From the NCBI RefSeq assembly GCF_012516395.1, contig NZ_CP051207.1:1-64000 (forward strand): DNA of 64,000 bases. Reading direction: 5' to 3'. Within the stretch, counting starts at the first letter, position 1, and every line of letters starts with the position of its first letter. Both the position numbers and the translations under genes were made by a program. Source of the stretch: Dolichospermum flos-aquae CCAP 1403/13F (GTDB lineage Bacteria > Cyanobacteriota > Cyanobacteriia > Cyanobacteriales > Nostocaceae). The notes beneath the pieces were generated by a model, which did not search any database, was not told where the DNA came from, and worked only from the letters and a program-made list of their open reading frames with translations. Shown piece after piece: positions 1 to 10,053 of the stretch.

Positions 1-763
<763 letters not shown>

Positions 764-769
764 ACCGGA

Positions 770-880
770 GGCAGTGTTGCACGCGGGGTGATAGAGTCAC
801 CGCGCAAGTTGTGGAAGCATTGTGTTTAACTTGTGCAGAGTTATGTAAGCTTCCGAGATTAGGGCGCGGCAACAACTGCC
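770..880 (-). ncRNA. Y-RNA-like unit 1, without a tRNA-like head
   Basis: Read 5' to 3' on the minus strand, the unit is closed by GGCAGT-(T)-GTTGC pairing with GCAAC-ACTGCC. Next comes CGCG(C) pairing with GCGCG, then an internal loop CCTAATCTC opposite ACAACTT, then GGAAGC pairing with GCTTCC. The cap is only about 30 nt (TTACATAACT...). The internal-loop bases and the TTACATA start are shared with units 2 and 3, while the stem bases differ and still pair. A short hairpin GGTGA/TCACC lies on the 3' side. It is probably a headless or decayed relative of the other two units. Confidence 0.5.
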
Positions 881-897
881 AATGGAAATAAATAAAA

Positions 898-1027
<130 letters not shown>

Positions 1028-1032
1028 AAATT

Positions 1033-1817
<785 letters not shown>

Positions 1818-1834
1818 TTACAAATTGTTATTCA

Positions 1835-2043
1835 TGGATCTGATCGGGATTGAACCGATACCCTCCCTGTGAGAGTTGCACTCACACCTCGTGTAAGTTG
1901 AAAAAGCTGTGATTACACCGCAGGACTTGAACCTGCAACCTATCATTTTCAAGATGATCGCTCTACCAATTGAGCAAGTATGTAAGCTTTTTCTGTCAGG
2001 ACACAAGTGAATCCAGGAACTCTACCATTAGAGCTACAGACCC
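1835..2043 (-). tRNA. Split tRNA-like sequence interrupted at the anticodon loop
   Basis: The 5' half (2043-2013) has GGGTCTG, D arm GCTC-TAATGGTA-GAGT and anticodon-stem strand CCTGG. The 3' half (1870-1835) has ACAGG, T arm ATCGG-TTCAATC-CCGAT and CAGATCC-A. GGGTCTG pairs with CAGATCC over all seven positions (one G-U), and CCTGG pairs with ACAGG at four of five. Between the halves are about 142 nt that hold RNA unit 3. The halves therefore seem to belong to one tRNA fold with a large insert where the anticodon loop should be. The anticodon cannot be read. This may be a decayed tRNA, a tRNA with an intron-like insert, or a second tRNA-like module at the base of the Y-like RNA. Confidence 0.45.
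1885..2009 (-). ncRNA. Y-RNA-like unit 3 with tRNA-like head (anticodon-position TGA)
   Basis: The outer stem is CACTT-GTGT pairing with ACAC-GAGGTG. The internal loop has CCTGACAG facing CAACTT, and AAAAAGC pairs perfectly with GCTTTTT. The head at 1912-1985 is tRNA-like: TTACAT/GTGTAA acceptor pairing, D arm GCTC-AATTGGTA-GAGC, anticodon arm ATCAT-CTTGAAA-ATGAT, and T arm GCAGG-TTCAAGT-CCTGC. TGA would mean serine, yet the variable loop has only 5 nt where true tRNA-Ser has a long arm. The whole unit lies inside the split tRNA-like feature at 1835-2043. Confidence 0.65.
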
Positions 2044-2461
2044 AATAAAAGCATGATTGCTCTGAGTGTTTTTTTGCCTTTTGGAGGAGGCGTTTGTGTT
2101 GATATTACAAATGTAATACAAATACTACTTGATGTCAAGAGCATACTACAAATTTTTGGGAAAGTCAGAGAACTGCACTATGAATTACTTCATATTCATC
2201 TTGTTTTTTGCGAGATACTCCATCTCATTTACTCCTTCAAAGAAGCAAGCTACAGCGTAGCCAGGTGGGGAAGTTGAAGAGGTTAAAATGTCTTTTATTT
2301 AACAATTAGCCAATCAACCACATAAGTAAGTCAGCACTTTACACAAATTAATAAATCAGAGAGATGGATTTGGATTACCCATTAAGGGTGACAATAAAAA
2401 TCAGACAACATAAAACCAGACTTAACTGCTCTTATGTCTTATTAATCATAGTGTAGAAATT
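2044..2461. other. Intergenic, no gene supported
   Basis: This stretch separates the divergent RNA/TROVE locus from the first recombinase. A 74-codon open frame here has neither a ribosome site nor a convincing composition. AT-rich sequence before 2462 presumably holds the recombinase promoter, but no clear -35/-10 pair can be defended. Confidence 0.5.
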
Positions 2462-3391
2462 ATGCCTCTCTCACTCGTCCACGTTTCTCAATATCGCCAG
2501 GCCATCTCGGAACTATCCCCGGCTCAAGCTGAAATGAAGTTGATTACTTTGTGGTTGGATGGTAAGGCGGAGTCGTCGGTGCGTGCCTATCAGCGTTACG
2601 TTAAGCATTTCTTGCGGTTTTTGAGGAAACCTTTGCGCCACATTACTTATGAGGATTTGGTGGAGTACAGCACCCAGTTTTCCACACAATCTGCCAGCAC
2701 TAGGCGCATTTATCTGGCAGCGGTGAAAAGTTTGATTAGTTTTGCTCACAAAATTGGTTATTTGCCCTTCAATGTGGGGATGGCTTTGAAATTGGGAGAA
2801 ATACCCGATGCGATTAATGAACGCTATTTGGATGAGGCTGATATTAAGTTGATGGTACGGGCGGCAGCAGCGATGGTGGGTGATGCTAAATCTGCTAAAC
2901 GGCAAGCAATCGCTCAACGCAATCTGTTAATTGTAAAATTGTTGTATCAGGCAGGCTTGCGCTCTCATGAGCTTTGCCAATTAACTTGGGCCGAACTTCA
3001 TACTAGAGGTGATAGTGGGCAAGTATATGTGCGACAGGGTAAAGGTAATAAGTCGCGCACTATTTTACTTAAATCAAAGTTGTGGACAGAACTGATGGAA
3101 TTTAAAGGGGATGCTGTGGCTACAGATGCTGTGTTTTCTAGTCAGAAGGGGGGACATCTAGAACGCCAGAATCTCCATCCCATTATTAAGGTGGTGGCAG
3201 CCGCAGCAGGTTTGAGTGATAAAGTTAGTTGTCACTGGTTGCGCCATGCTCATGGTTCACACGCAGCCGAACGGGGGGTAAACCCGGTGCTGATTAAGGA
3301 TACTTTAGGTCATAGCAATTTAGCTATCACTGACAGGTATCTTAAGGCTAGACCAAATGATAGTAGTGCTTTGAAATTAATGGATATTTAA
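2462..3391 (+). CDS. Tyrosine recombinase (XerC/XerD-like integrase)
   Basis: The protein has 309 residues and would cut and rejoin DNA through a covalent tyrosine intermediate. Residues about 25-110 form the core-binding domain (SVRAYQRYVKHFLRFL). The catalytic domain shows the expected residues in order: Arg in QAGLRSHELCQLTW (about 167), HxLR in SCHWLRHAHGSHAAERG (about 260), His in LGHSNLAITD and the nucleophile in DRYLKARP (about 293). Length and motifs match full-size family members. It stands alone on its strand and resembles the recombinase at 56597-57463 (both have the HWLRHxHxSH type box), so the two may act on related sites or be duplicates. A role in dimer resolution or integration is inferred. 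Confidence 0.9.
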   Translation: MPLSLVHVSQYRQAISELSPAQAEMKLITLWLDGKAESSVRAYQRYVKHFLRFLRKPLRHITYEDLVEYSTQFSTQSASTRRIYLAAVKSLISFAHKIGYLPFNVGMALKLGEIPDAINERYLDEADIKLMVRAAAAMVGDAKSAKRQAIAQRNLLIVKLLYQAGLRSHELCQLTWAELHTRGDSGQVYVRQGKGNKSRTILLKSKLWTELMEFKGDAVATDAVFSSQKGGHLERQNLHPIIKVVAAAAGLSDKVSCHWLRHAHGSHAAERGVNPVLIKDTLGHSNLAITDRYLKARPNDSSALKLMDI

Positions 3392-3589
3392 TAGGCAAGA
3401 AGATGGGCGATCTCCCACTAAATCCGCAACAATCCGCCTATATTCGTATCTTCTTAGATATTAAAATTTAAACCAACAACATTGGTACGAAAGAATAAAG
3501 ATTTCAGTTATGTAATCTCATACTACAAACAAAAGTTTTGTAATATTTATGCTTAGTGACAGTTTTTACTAGATTAATTATGGTGTGTT

Positions 3590-3623
3590 AATGGTGTAAT
3601 TGACGCACCATTTTTTTATTTTT
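3590..3623 (+). terminator. Rho-independent terminator
   Basis: AATGGTG (3590-3596) pairs with CACCATT (3606-3612) and is followed by a T-rich run to 3623. It lies about 200 bp after the recombinase stop. The sequence TGTATACT just downstream (3626-3633) is a fair extended -10 for the next gene. Confidence 0.55.
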
Positions 3624-3698
3624 ATTGTATACTAATTATTAACGAGACCTAGCCAAAGGTCTCCACAAAACAAAGGAAAACAGACAAGGACATAAATC

Positions 3699-3995
3699 AT
3701 GGTTATTAAATTCCCTGATTCCGATTATTTAGATACTGGGCAGAGTTTCGCCTCAGCCAGATTGTCCAGTGAACAAGCTTCCAACGCCCCTAACATAAAG
3801 CGTATGTCTATCAGCTTGTCTGCTGACGTTGCTGCTATGTTGACATTCCTTGCAGAATCCCAAGGTATTTCTCAAAATGAAGCTCTCCGTAAAGCAATTG
3901 CAACGGAGGCATATTTACTACAGGAAAGACAGCAAGGAACAAAAGTGTTACTTCAAAGACCTGACAAAGAAATTCGGGAGGTGCTTTTTAGATAA
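3699..3995 (+). CDS. Ribbon-helix-helix-type small protein
   Basis: This 98-residue protein follows an AAGGA-like site. The central segment KRMSISLSADVAAMLTFLAESQGISQNEALRKAIATEAYLL (about 36-75) has the strand-helix-helix pattern of CopG/Arc-type DNA-binding domains, with a 35-residue polar N-terminal tail. Such proteins often act as plasmid copy-number or antitoxin repressors. No toxin gene follows: the next gene is a membrane protein 40 bp downstream. The role is therefore inferred only from the fold. Confidence 0.65.
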   Translation: MVIKFPDSDYLDTGQSFASARLSSEQASNAPNIKRMSISLSADVAAMLTFLAESQGISQNEALRKAIATEAYLLQERQQGTKVLLQRPDKEIREVLFR

Positions 3996-4035
3996 CTCAG
4001 GCGTTGGAAGACTTAAAATACCTGAGACTTTCTAA

Positions 4036-4467
4036 ATGACTAAATTAAAGAAAAATTCTAATGGTTCCCCTGAGCCAAATATCTCTTCTCACATCGAAAT
4101 CCAACAAGAGACATTGACTGCTATTGGCACAATGCCTGTTGTAAATTTTGATAAAGAACTGGATGTTTCTGATCAAATAACATCTATCCCTCTCAATTCA
4201 AGAACTGCTAAAGAACTTAATGAAGAAACGGCTAAGTTGATTGAGCAAAGGAGGGAGACGACACGCGGAAACCTAGCAATGTTTTTAGCAAAGACATTCG
4301 CTTGTTCTTTAGGCGCAAGTTATTTATTAATAGCATTGACAGTTTTTAACCCTAACGCTGACAAAGCTGCTATCAAAGACCTTGTTTCGCAAACAATGAC
4401 TTACCAAGTACCTTTACTCAGTTTTGCTTTAGGGTTTTACTTCGGAAGTAATAAGGAAAAAGAATAA
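4036..4467 (+). CDS. Small membrane protein of unknown function
   Basis: The protein has 143 residues. The first 85 are polar and probably cytoplasmic. Two hydrophobic segments follow at about 91-112 (FACSLGASYLLIALTVF) and 125-138 (VPLLSFALGFYFG), ending in a short charged tail NKEKE. It lies 40 bp after the RHH-type gene and is closed by a terminator, so the two may be co-transcribed. No known family is recognised; a two-helix hairpin in the inner membrane is the most that can be said. Confidence 0.65.
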   Translation: MTKLKKNSNGSPEPNISSHIEIQQETLTAIGTMPVVNFDKELDVSDQITSIPLNSRTAKELNEETAKLIEQRRETTRGNLAMFLAKTFACSLGASYLLIALTVFNPNADKAAIKDLVSQTMTYQVPLLSFALGFYFGSNKEKE

Positions 4468-4474
4468 TAGAGTT

Positions 4475-4514
4475 CCAGAGTATTAGATTTATATCTAAGC
4501 CTCTGGGCTTTTTT
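4475..4514 (+). terminator. Rho-independent terminator
   Basis: CCAGAG (4475-4480) pairs with CTCTGG (4501-4506). An inner TTAGAT/ATCTAA stem extends it and a run of Ts follows at 4508-4514. It starts eight bases after the membrane-protein stop codon. Confidence 0.8.
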
Positions 4515-4604
4515 AAAATAAACTTACGAAAAATCGAATGAAAGTAAGGGTTTTTTTGCGGAGAAGATAGATCCGTTTTCAAACACTGTTCCTGCCAATA
4601 TGGC

Positions 4605-4760
4605 TTGACACTCCCTGGTCTGAAGACACGGGGATTCTTGGTTCAACGAGACCACTTAAACCAGACTCCTTGCGTTATCTAGCTCAGAGGTGGGATTCTC
4701 CCCAAGCGTTAACTTTCGGTCTGCCCGACCGTAGTTGCATTGCTGCAAGTCCTGTTTGGT
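4605..4760 (-). ncRNA. Orphan IS200/IS605 right end with omega-RNA-like sequence
   Basis: On the minus strand this stretch carries the layout seen at the 3' end of cyanobacterial tnpB elements: GGTCGGGC, GTTAACGC, GAATCCC, then CAAGAATCCCCGTGTC, a hairpin, and GGGAGTGTCAA. In intact elements this region encodes the guide-RNA scaffold of TnpB and the guide begins directly after it, here below 4605. No tnpB frame is found beside it. It is therefore an orphan right end, perhaps mobilised or used in trans by a TnpB elsewhere. Confidence 0.55.
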
Positions 4761-5310
4761 ATGAAACTTTCATGTTTCAAAATTCTGATTCGTCTAGCCC
4801 CTATAAATCTTTTACCTACTGCTAGGAGGAAACTAGAACAATGCAGGTAGAACCGCATAGATTTAATTGTCAAGGTACAGATTACCGTTAGGCAGTTAGG
4901 TTTTTAGACAGGTTGATTACCTTTCCTGTTGCAAATAGTTAATATAAGTCGCTGCGGGATAAATCCCCCCTATGGCTTACCCTTCTGGAACGCTTCGCGT
5001 ACATTCCCGGCTTCAAAGACATTAACGCCTAAAAATTTTAGGATTTTTAGGTTTCAATTCCGGGGTTTTCAGCCTATTTTCTGATAAATATTGACCTGAG
5101 CGACTGTCTATGACTGGAAAATCCCCTTGTTGATGCGAAATAAGGGAGATGTGGCTACGTCAATAGCAGTTTCAGAGGTTTACAATAAAAAGACTGCATT
5201 TACCAAGGAATTTTGTGTATGGATTTAAAAATAGAACTGCTGAATTTAATCAATCAGTCTTTGTTACGGGAGTCTCACCACTCCAAAAAAAAGGCTGGGT
5301 AGTCCGCTAG
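4761..5310. other. Intergenic, decayed mobile DNA
   Basis: No convincing gene is present. A palindromic repeat of the GGCTTACxC...ACGCTTCGCGTA type lies near 4973-5001. A 27-codon frame (5219-5302, MDLKIELLNLINQSLL...) ends just after a run of eight As and may be the start of a frameshifted gene continuing at 5311. Confidence 0.4.
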
Positions 5311-5520
5311 TTGCTTAGTTTAGGTAACAGGACAACTCAAAAGTCTAGAACGAAAAGTCTAGAACTAGAAAGAATGAGAAGACCAAAACAGCGAAACGAT
5401 TTCCAGTCGTTTCAGCAACCGGCGAGCTATCCAAGCTCAACGAAAAAATATGAATATTTTGATCTCATTCTAGACCATGAGTTACCCGTTTACCAACAAT
5501 TAGGCATAAAACCAAGATAG
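5311..5520 (+). CDS. Possible small protein, doubtful
   Basis: This 69-codon frame begins at TTG 5311 and has no good ribosome site. It is basic near the start (RMRRPKQRNDF) and ends with a more ordered YFDLILDHELPVYQQLGIKPR. It may be the second half of a gene broken at the A8 run near 5285-5292. No family is recognised. Confidence 0.25.
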   Translation: MLSLGNRTTQKSRTKSLELERMRRPKQRNDFQSFQQPASYPSSTKKYEYFDLILDHELPVYQQLGIKPR

Positions 5521-5765
5521 TAAAAATCTGCGAATGGCTCTAAACCCCTTATATGAAAGACTTCTGGGAATTTCTGATTACAGCAGAATTCATGTATTTG
5601 TACTACACTCTTGTTTCTCTATTTCCTTCTGGCCTTGCGCCTCTATCTGAGAAAAAATGTAGTTCATTTACCTGAAAATAACTGAAAATTGCTAACAGCA
5701 ACAAAAATCAGGCTTATTCAAAGCTTTTAAGCCCAATAGCAGCTTTTTACAACCACAGAGGTTAA

Positions 5766-8639
5766 ATGCCAACTAGCGGCTACCCGATGAAAAACATAAA
5801 ACATCGAGGAAAGCCAATCATGTATCTACCACAAAACTCAGAAAATCCAGACAACTTCGCTAAAACAAATCGCCGGAAAAAATCCCCACCCAAAATAGAA
5901 CCCCAGCTACCAGCCTCCGAGTTGGGAAAACGCTACGTAAAATATTTTTCCCATCCTTGGAGTGCCATAGTTGCCCCAGCCCTAATCCCATTTGCAGCTA
6001 ATAACTTTCACAGCAAACCAGCCTGGACAACAATAGACTATTACCTCCAGCCATCAGAACTGTGGGCATACCATCAAAACAACGACCTGCTAGTAGGCAT
6101 TCGCTTTGGTTCATATACCCGTTACGCCACAATAGACATAGATACAGGCAGTAATTACCATAACCTAGAAGCTTATCAAACCATCAAATTCGCCCTAGAA
6201 GACATAGGCATACTCAACCTAGTACCCATCCAATCAAGTTATAGTGGTGGTTATCACATCATCATCCCCTTCACAGCCCCAATCCCCACATTCAACCTAG
6301 CCTGCGCCCTAGAACAAACAATCAAAGATACAGGCGGCAAGATCAGTGCCGGACAAATAGAAATATTCCCCAACCCCAAACCCTGGGGAAAAGACAGCAT
6401 CACCAACTACAAAGCCATTCGTTGCCCCATGCAGCCTGGAAGCGGCGCACTCCTTCTAGACGACGACCTGCAACCAATCAGCGACTCAGTAGCCACCTTC
6501 CTCGACCATTGTGATCATGCAGCCCGTCGTCAAGACCTCAGTAAACTCAGATATGCCTGCAAAAAAGCCAGAAAGCGGCATACAAGAGAACAATATCGGC
6601 AAAAAGCCAGCATCAAAATCGAAGAATGGCAAGCCAACTGGGAAGAAATCATCGCCACAGGGTGGACAGGATATGGACAAACAAACACCCTCCTGCAAAT
6701 CATCGTCGGCTACGGCATCGTCTTCTTAGACCTACAAGCCGAAAACCTAGTTAAATACGCCATTGAAACCGCTAGAAATGCCCCAGGCTACACACAGTAT
6801 TGTCGTCATCAACACCGCATCGAAACCAGAGTCAGAGACTGGGTAAAATGCACAGAAAGACACCAATGGTATACCCCCTACGCCAGCTATCCCAAGCGCC
6901 CATTAGGAACATACTTGAATACATTTGCCCTAGCCATAGCAGATATAAGAGAAATAACCAAATATCAAAACCAAAACAACGTCATCCCCTTTGAAAAACC
7001 CAAAAGTAAAAACCAGCAACGCAGCGAACAAACGCAAAAACGCATTAAAGTTATAGTGCAAAAATTAGAAACACAACCAAGAATACAGCAGTACAGAAGT
7101 ACAGAAGGTCAAAATACCTTGCCAGTACAAACAGAATTAAACACAGAACTAGGATTAAGTGAAGGAGTAACCGAAAGAAGTCAACAGATAAGTGCAGAAT
7201 ATAAACGTCAATATAACAAAACACTCAGTCAAAACACATTATACAAGCATAAGCATTTATGGCATCCCCAATGGTACATTCCAGATCCTTGGTTGAATAA
7301 CAGCAACTTACAAAATACCAACACAGACAATAGCAATAAAACAAATAACGTCGAAACAAATAACAACCAACAAAATAGGATTCAAATAAACAGCATTAAT
7401 CTAGCAGATACTATCTTGGATGGGAATATCAATTCAGGAAATAGCCAAGAGCCAAAAAATAGCTCAAACCCTTACCCAGACTGTGATTACACTCACTTTT
7501 ACCCATCCCAATCAACGTGGAAAAAACAAGAACCTCAAAACCCTTACCCAGACTGTGATTACACTCACTTCTCCTATATGAAGGTATTATGTTTACCTTT
7601 TGCTACCAGTCCCGCAGGGGCTGAGGTAGCCGGAGAGATTATTGAACAACAGGAAAAAAACGAAAACTCCGAAGTTCAGGATTGTGATCTCGAAGTTCAA
7701 GTTTGTCAGCAGCAATCAAATCAACAGGAATTAAACCAATCAGAAGTAATTAAGTCTCTAGAAACTATTGAATTCATAAATTCTCTTAATAGTCCTGAAA
7801 CTGATTTAACTCAATTCCACAATCAATTAGAATCAACAGTTAAACCGATTGTTTTGCAGTTAAATCAAGTTCTTATTCATCAGGATTTCTTATCTTCTTC
7901 AATTTGCAGCGACTCGCCAAAAAGCGATAAAGAAAACTTATCAATGGCGGAGACTGACGGACTGGGTTTAGTTGAATTGGGTGTAGTTGTTTCGAGAGCA
8001 GAAGAGACAGCAGAACATTCACTCCACACGCCAAAGAATGGGCAGGAAATTGCTTTGACTGGTGATTTGATAGAATCCCCTGTTTTACCAGAAACATCAA
8101 CCCTAAATGGCAATAACGGGGGGCAAATAGATTCTGTTGAGGATGGCACACCAGCTATGGTAACACCAGAACCAGCACAGGAAGTTGTTAACAACGGGTT
8201 GCAGAGCGCATTTGTTGGGGGTGAGACACTGCTAGATCCAGTTTCAGGAGAATCACTGCTTCAAGGTGGCAATAATGGGTGGCAAAGTGGCTCTGTTGAT
8301 AATCTGATACCGGATACTGAAATACCAGAACCTGCACTCCGAAGTGTTAATTATGGGCAGGAAAATACCTCTGCTGATGATTCTACTGTTGATGAGAACT
8401 TAAGAATCGAGGAACTCAAGCGGGTAACAAAACTGAAATTAATGGCAGTAAGTCATGCCAGAAAAAAGGTGCGGGAATACTGCCTAATTTCAGGGCGACT
8501 CATTGGTGGTCAAGAGCGCCAACACCTGGAGAAGACGTTCAAGATGCAATTTTACCTGGATTCGGGTCACGAATTGCTAGTAGCAGAAGCTACTGCATGG
8601 GCAGAGGATAATCCTGGGTGTTTGCCGTTTAAGTATTGA
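5766..8639 (+). CDS. PrimPol-like plasmid replication protein with repetitive C-terminal half
   Basis: The protein has 957 residues. The N-terminal part (about 60-250) carries archaeo-eukaryotic primase signatures: a DxD-type motif in YATIDIDTGSNYH (about 124-129) and SYSGGYHIIIPF (about 159-169), the Sxx(G)GxH nucleotide-binding motif. Residues 260-420 are basic and helical. Primases of this type commonly act as plasmid Rep proteins that start replication. From about 480 onward the protein is low-complexity and Asn/Gln/Glu-rich. It includes two copies of NPYPDCDYTHF (nt 7467 and 7545) and looser repeats around NNG(G/W/L)Q. The last 90 residues become ordered and charged. It faces parB convergently 88 bp away. 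Start 5766 follows an AGAGG site; later ATGs are possible. Confidence 0.75.
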   Translation: MPTSGYPMKNIKHRGKPIMYLPQNSENPDNFAKTNRRKKSPPKIEPQLPASELGKRYVKYFSHPWSAIVAPALIPFAANNFHSKPAWTTIDYYLQPSELWAYHQNNDLLVGIRFGSYTRYATIDIDTGSNYHNLEAYQTIKFALEDIGILNLVPIQSSYSGGYHIIIPFTAPIPTFNLACALEQTIKDTGGKISAGQIEIFPNPKPWGKDSITNYKAIRCPMQPGSGALLLDDDLQPISDSVATFLDHCDHAARRQDLSKLRYACKKARKRHTREQYRQKASIKIEEWQANWEEIIATGWTGYGQTNTLLQIIVGYGIVFLDLQAENLVKYAIETARNAPGYTQYCRHQHRIETRVRDWVKCTERHQWYTPYASYPKRPLGTYLNTFALAIADIREITKYQNQNNVIPFEKPKSKNQQRSEQTQKRIKVIVQKLETQPRIQQYRSTEGQNTLPVQTELNTELGLSEGVTERSQQISAEYKRQYNKTLSQNTLYKHKHLWHPQWYIPDPWLNNSNLQNTNTDNSNKTNNVETNNNQQNRIQINSINLADTILDGNINSGNSQEPKNSSNPYPDCDYTHFYPSQSTWKKQEPQNPYPDCDYTHFSYMKVLCLPFATSPAGAEVAGEIIEQQEKNENSEVQDCDLEVQVCQQQSNQQELNQSEVIKSLETIEFINSLNSPETDLTQFHNQLESTVKPIVLQLNQVLIHQDFLSSSICSDSPKSDKENLSMAETDGLGLVELGVVVSRAEETAEHSLHTPKNGQEIALTGDLIESPVLPETSTLNGNNGGQIDSVEDGTPAMVTPEPAQEVVNNGLQSAFVGGETLLDPVSGESLLQGGNNGWQSGSVDNLIPDTEIPEPALRSVNYGQENTSADDSTVDENLRIEELKRVTKLKLMAVSHARKKVREYCLISGRLIGGQERQHLEKTFKMQFYLDSGHELLVAEATAWAEDNPGCLPFKY

Positions 8640-8727
8640 GCGAAGATTCTGCATAGGCTTTGAGTATAAGAAGTGTGTAAACTGGTTAATGATGCGTTTA
8701 GTGCCTCTGTAGCCGATTCAATACCTA

Positions 8728-9852
8728 TTACGAAGAACCAATTAATTGACCAATTTCATCTAACTTCTGTGCTAATATTTCTTGTAAAGATTGCAGTTGT
8801 TCACGACTAGCATTAGCTAAAGTCGTCTCAGATAACCCACTACTAATTTTTTGAAGAACTGCTTTGATTTCTTTCGATTCTGATGGCTCTGGTGTTAAAT
8901 ATCTAGCCTTAATGCCTTTGATTAAATCCCGTGTCTCAGGGACAGTTAAATTTTCCTTCAATACCTGTTCTGTCGCTTTGATTCGTTCTCTAGCTGCTTC
9001 TTGTTCTGAAATTTTCAAAGTTTTTGCTGACAATGTTGCTAATGCTAAAGCGTGTGCGCCTTTGAGTCCTTTTTCACGAATGGCTTTTTTTAAATCTTCT
9101 GGCAAAGATAACATTGGTAAGAGATTGGATTTAACAGAAGCCGGATTTAAGCCAAACTCCAAAAACACTAAAAATAAAGCTTGCTCTTCATTAATAATTT
9201 CCAGTGCTTCTAAACCCTGTTGTTGCTCTTCACTATTAGCAACTAATAATTTTGTCAATTCCTTAATTTGATTATTACGTTCAATTCGCTTGAGTACAGT
9301 TGCTAGACTTGTCGTAACTTCATCCAATTCTAATCCAGTGGATTTAGTAATCTCCTTAAATATGGCTTCTGCCTTATCTAGTGGATTTAAATCTTCAAAC
9401 CCCAGAAAAGTCAATAACGATGATTGGTCTAAATCATCTGGTGGTGGGACGATTAATGCCCGAATAGTCTCCCACCCTAAGACCTGCGCTCCTGACCAAC
9501 GTAACTGCCCGTCCAAGAGTAGATAACGACTGTGATTGTGCGGAACTAAAATTACTGGTGTAATCTGCCCATGTTTTTTTAGTAATCTGGCTTTGGCCTG
9601 AATGGATTCTTGGGTAATTGTTTGTCTTGGTTGGTTAGGGTTAGGATCTATTAAACCTATATCAATGGCAATCTCACCTGTTTGCGTTTGCAATTGTTCG
9701 CGCAGTTTAGCTATTTCCGTCTCTAATTCTGGTGATTGCAATGCTCGTAGTTTTTCTACTTCAGCTTGCAAATCCGTAATTTTCTGTTCTTGATCTGTTT
9801 TCTGGACTGCGCCTTTAAATTTATCACCTATTTGCGGTAATCCTTTTGCCAT
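8728..9852 (-). CDS. parB: ParB-like partition protein
   Basis: The protein has 374 residues. A coiled coil at about 18-58 precedes a ParB/Sulfiredoxin-type nuclease-fold domain beginning at IDIGLIDPNPNQPRQ (about 64). It continues through KKHGQITPVILVP and LLDGQLRWSGAQVLGWE, the equivalent of the GERRxRA box, where ParB proteins bind CTP. A helical DNA-binding region and a Glu-rich dimerisation tail follow. ParB proteins bind parS and work with ParA to segregate low-copy replicons. It lies 201 bp downstream of parA on the same strand, and the gap holds a palindromic repeat, so the two may not be tightly coupled. Confidence 0.85.
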   Translation of the reverse strand: MAKGLPQIGDKFKGAVQKTDQEQKITDLQAEVEKLRALQSPELETEIAKLREQLQTQTGEIAIDIGLIDPNPNQPRQTITQESIQAKARLLKKHGQITPVILVPHNHSRYLLLDGQLRWSGAQVLGWETIRALIVPPPDDLDQSSLLTFLGFEDLNPLDKAEAIFKEITKSTGLELDEVTTSLATVLKRIERNNQIKELTKLLVANSEEQQQGLEALEIINEEQALFLVFLEFGLNPASVKSNLLPMLSLPEDLKKAIREKGLKGAHALALATLSAKTLKISEQEAARERIKATEQVLKENLTVPETRDLIKGIKARYLTPEPSESKEIKAVLQKISSGLSETTLANASREQLQSLQEILAQKLDEIGQLIGSS

Positions 9853-9895
9853 CTAAACCTCCTGATAGAATAACTCGGTAAGCGTAAAACTCAGT

Positions 9896-9996
9896 CCTTC
9901 GACAAGCTCAGGAACCATCCCTTTAGGGCTGAGATATAAGTGACACTATGGCTTACGCCACGCTATCGGCAAGTCTGACAGTGAGCTTGTCGAAGG
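9896..9996. repeat. Palindromic repeat between parA and parB
   Basis: CCTTCGACAAGCTCA (9896-9910) is inverted as TGAGCTTGTCGAAGG (9982-9996). The loop contains a copy of the TATGGCTTACGCCACGCT repeat (about 9949-9966) that recurs across the window near 33968, 34841, 40515 and 43483. It looks like a small non-autonomous element that could fold strongly in the parAB transcript. Confidence 0.7.
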
Positions 9997-10053
9997 GTCG
10001 AACTGCTCAGTGACGGTACTTCTGCTACATCTGTAGCCTTAGCGGTGAGAGTG

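Noticed and set aside
1912-1985. Ordinary tRNA-Ser(TGA) gene
   Set aside because: The variable loop is far too short for tRNA-Ser, the acceptor stem does not fit well at seven pairs, and flanking bases extend the stem as in the other Y-like units.
2053-2277. 74-codon frame as a gene
   Set aside because: No ribosome site and unconvincing composition; it lies in the promoter gap between divergent loci.
7873-8194. Two minus-strand frames of about 100 codons
   Set aside because: They are opposite the low-complexity part of the PrimPol-like gene and have no ribosome sites.
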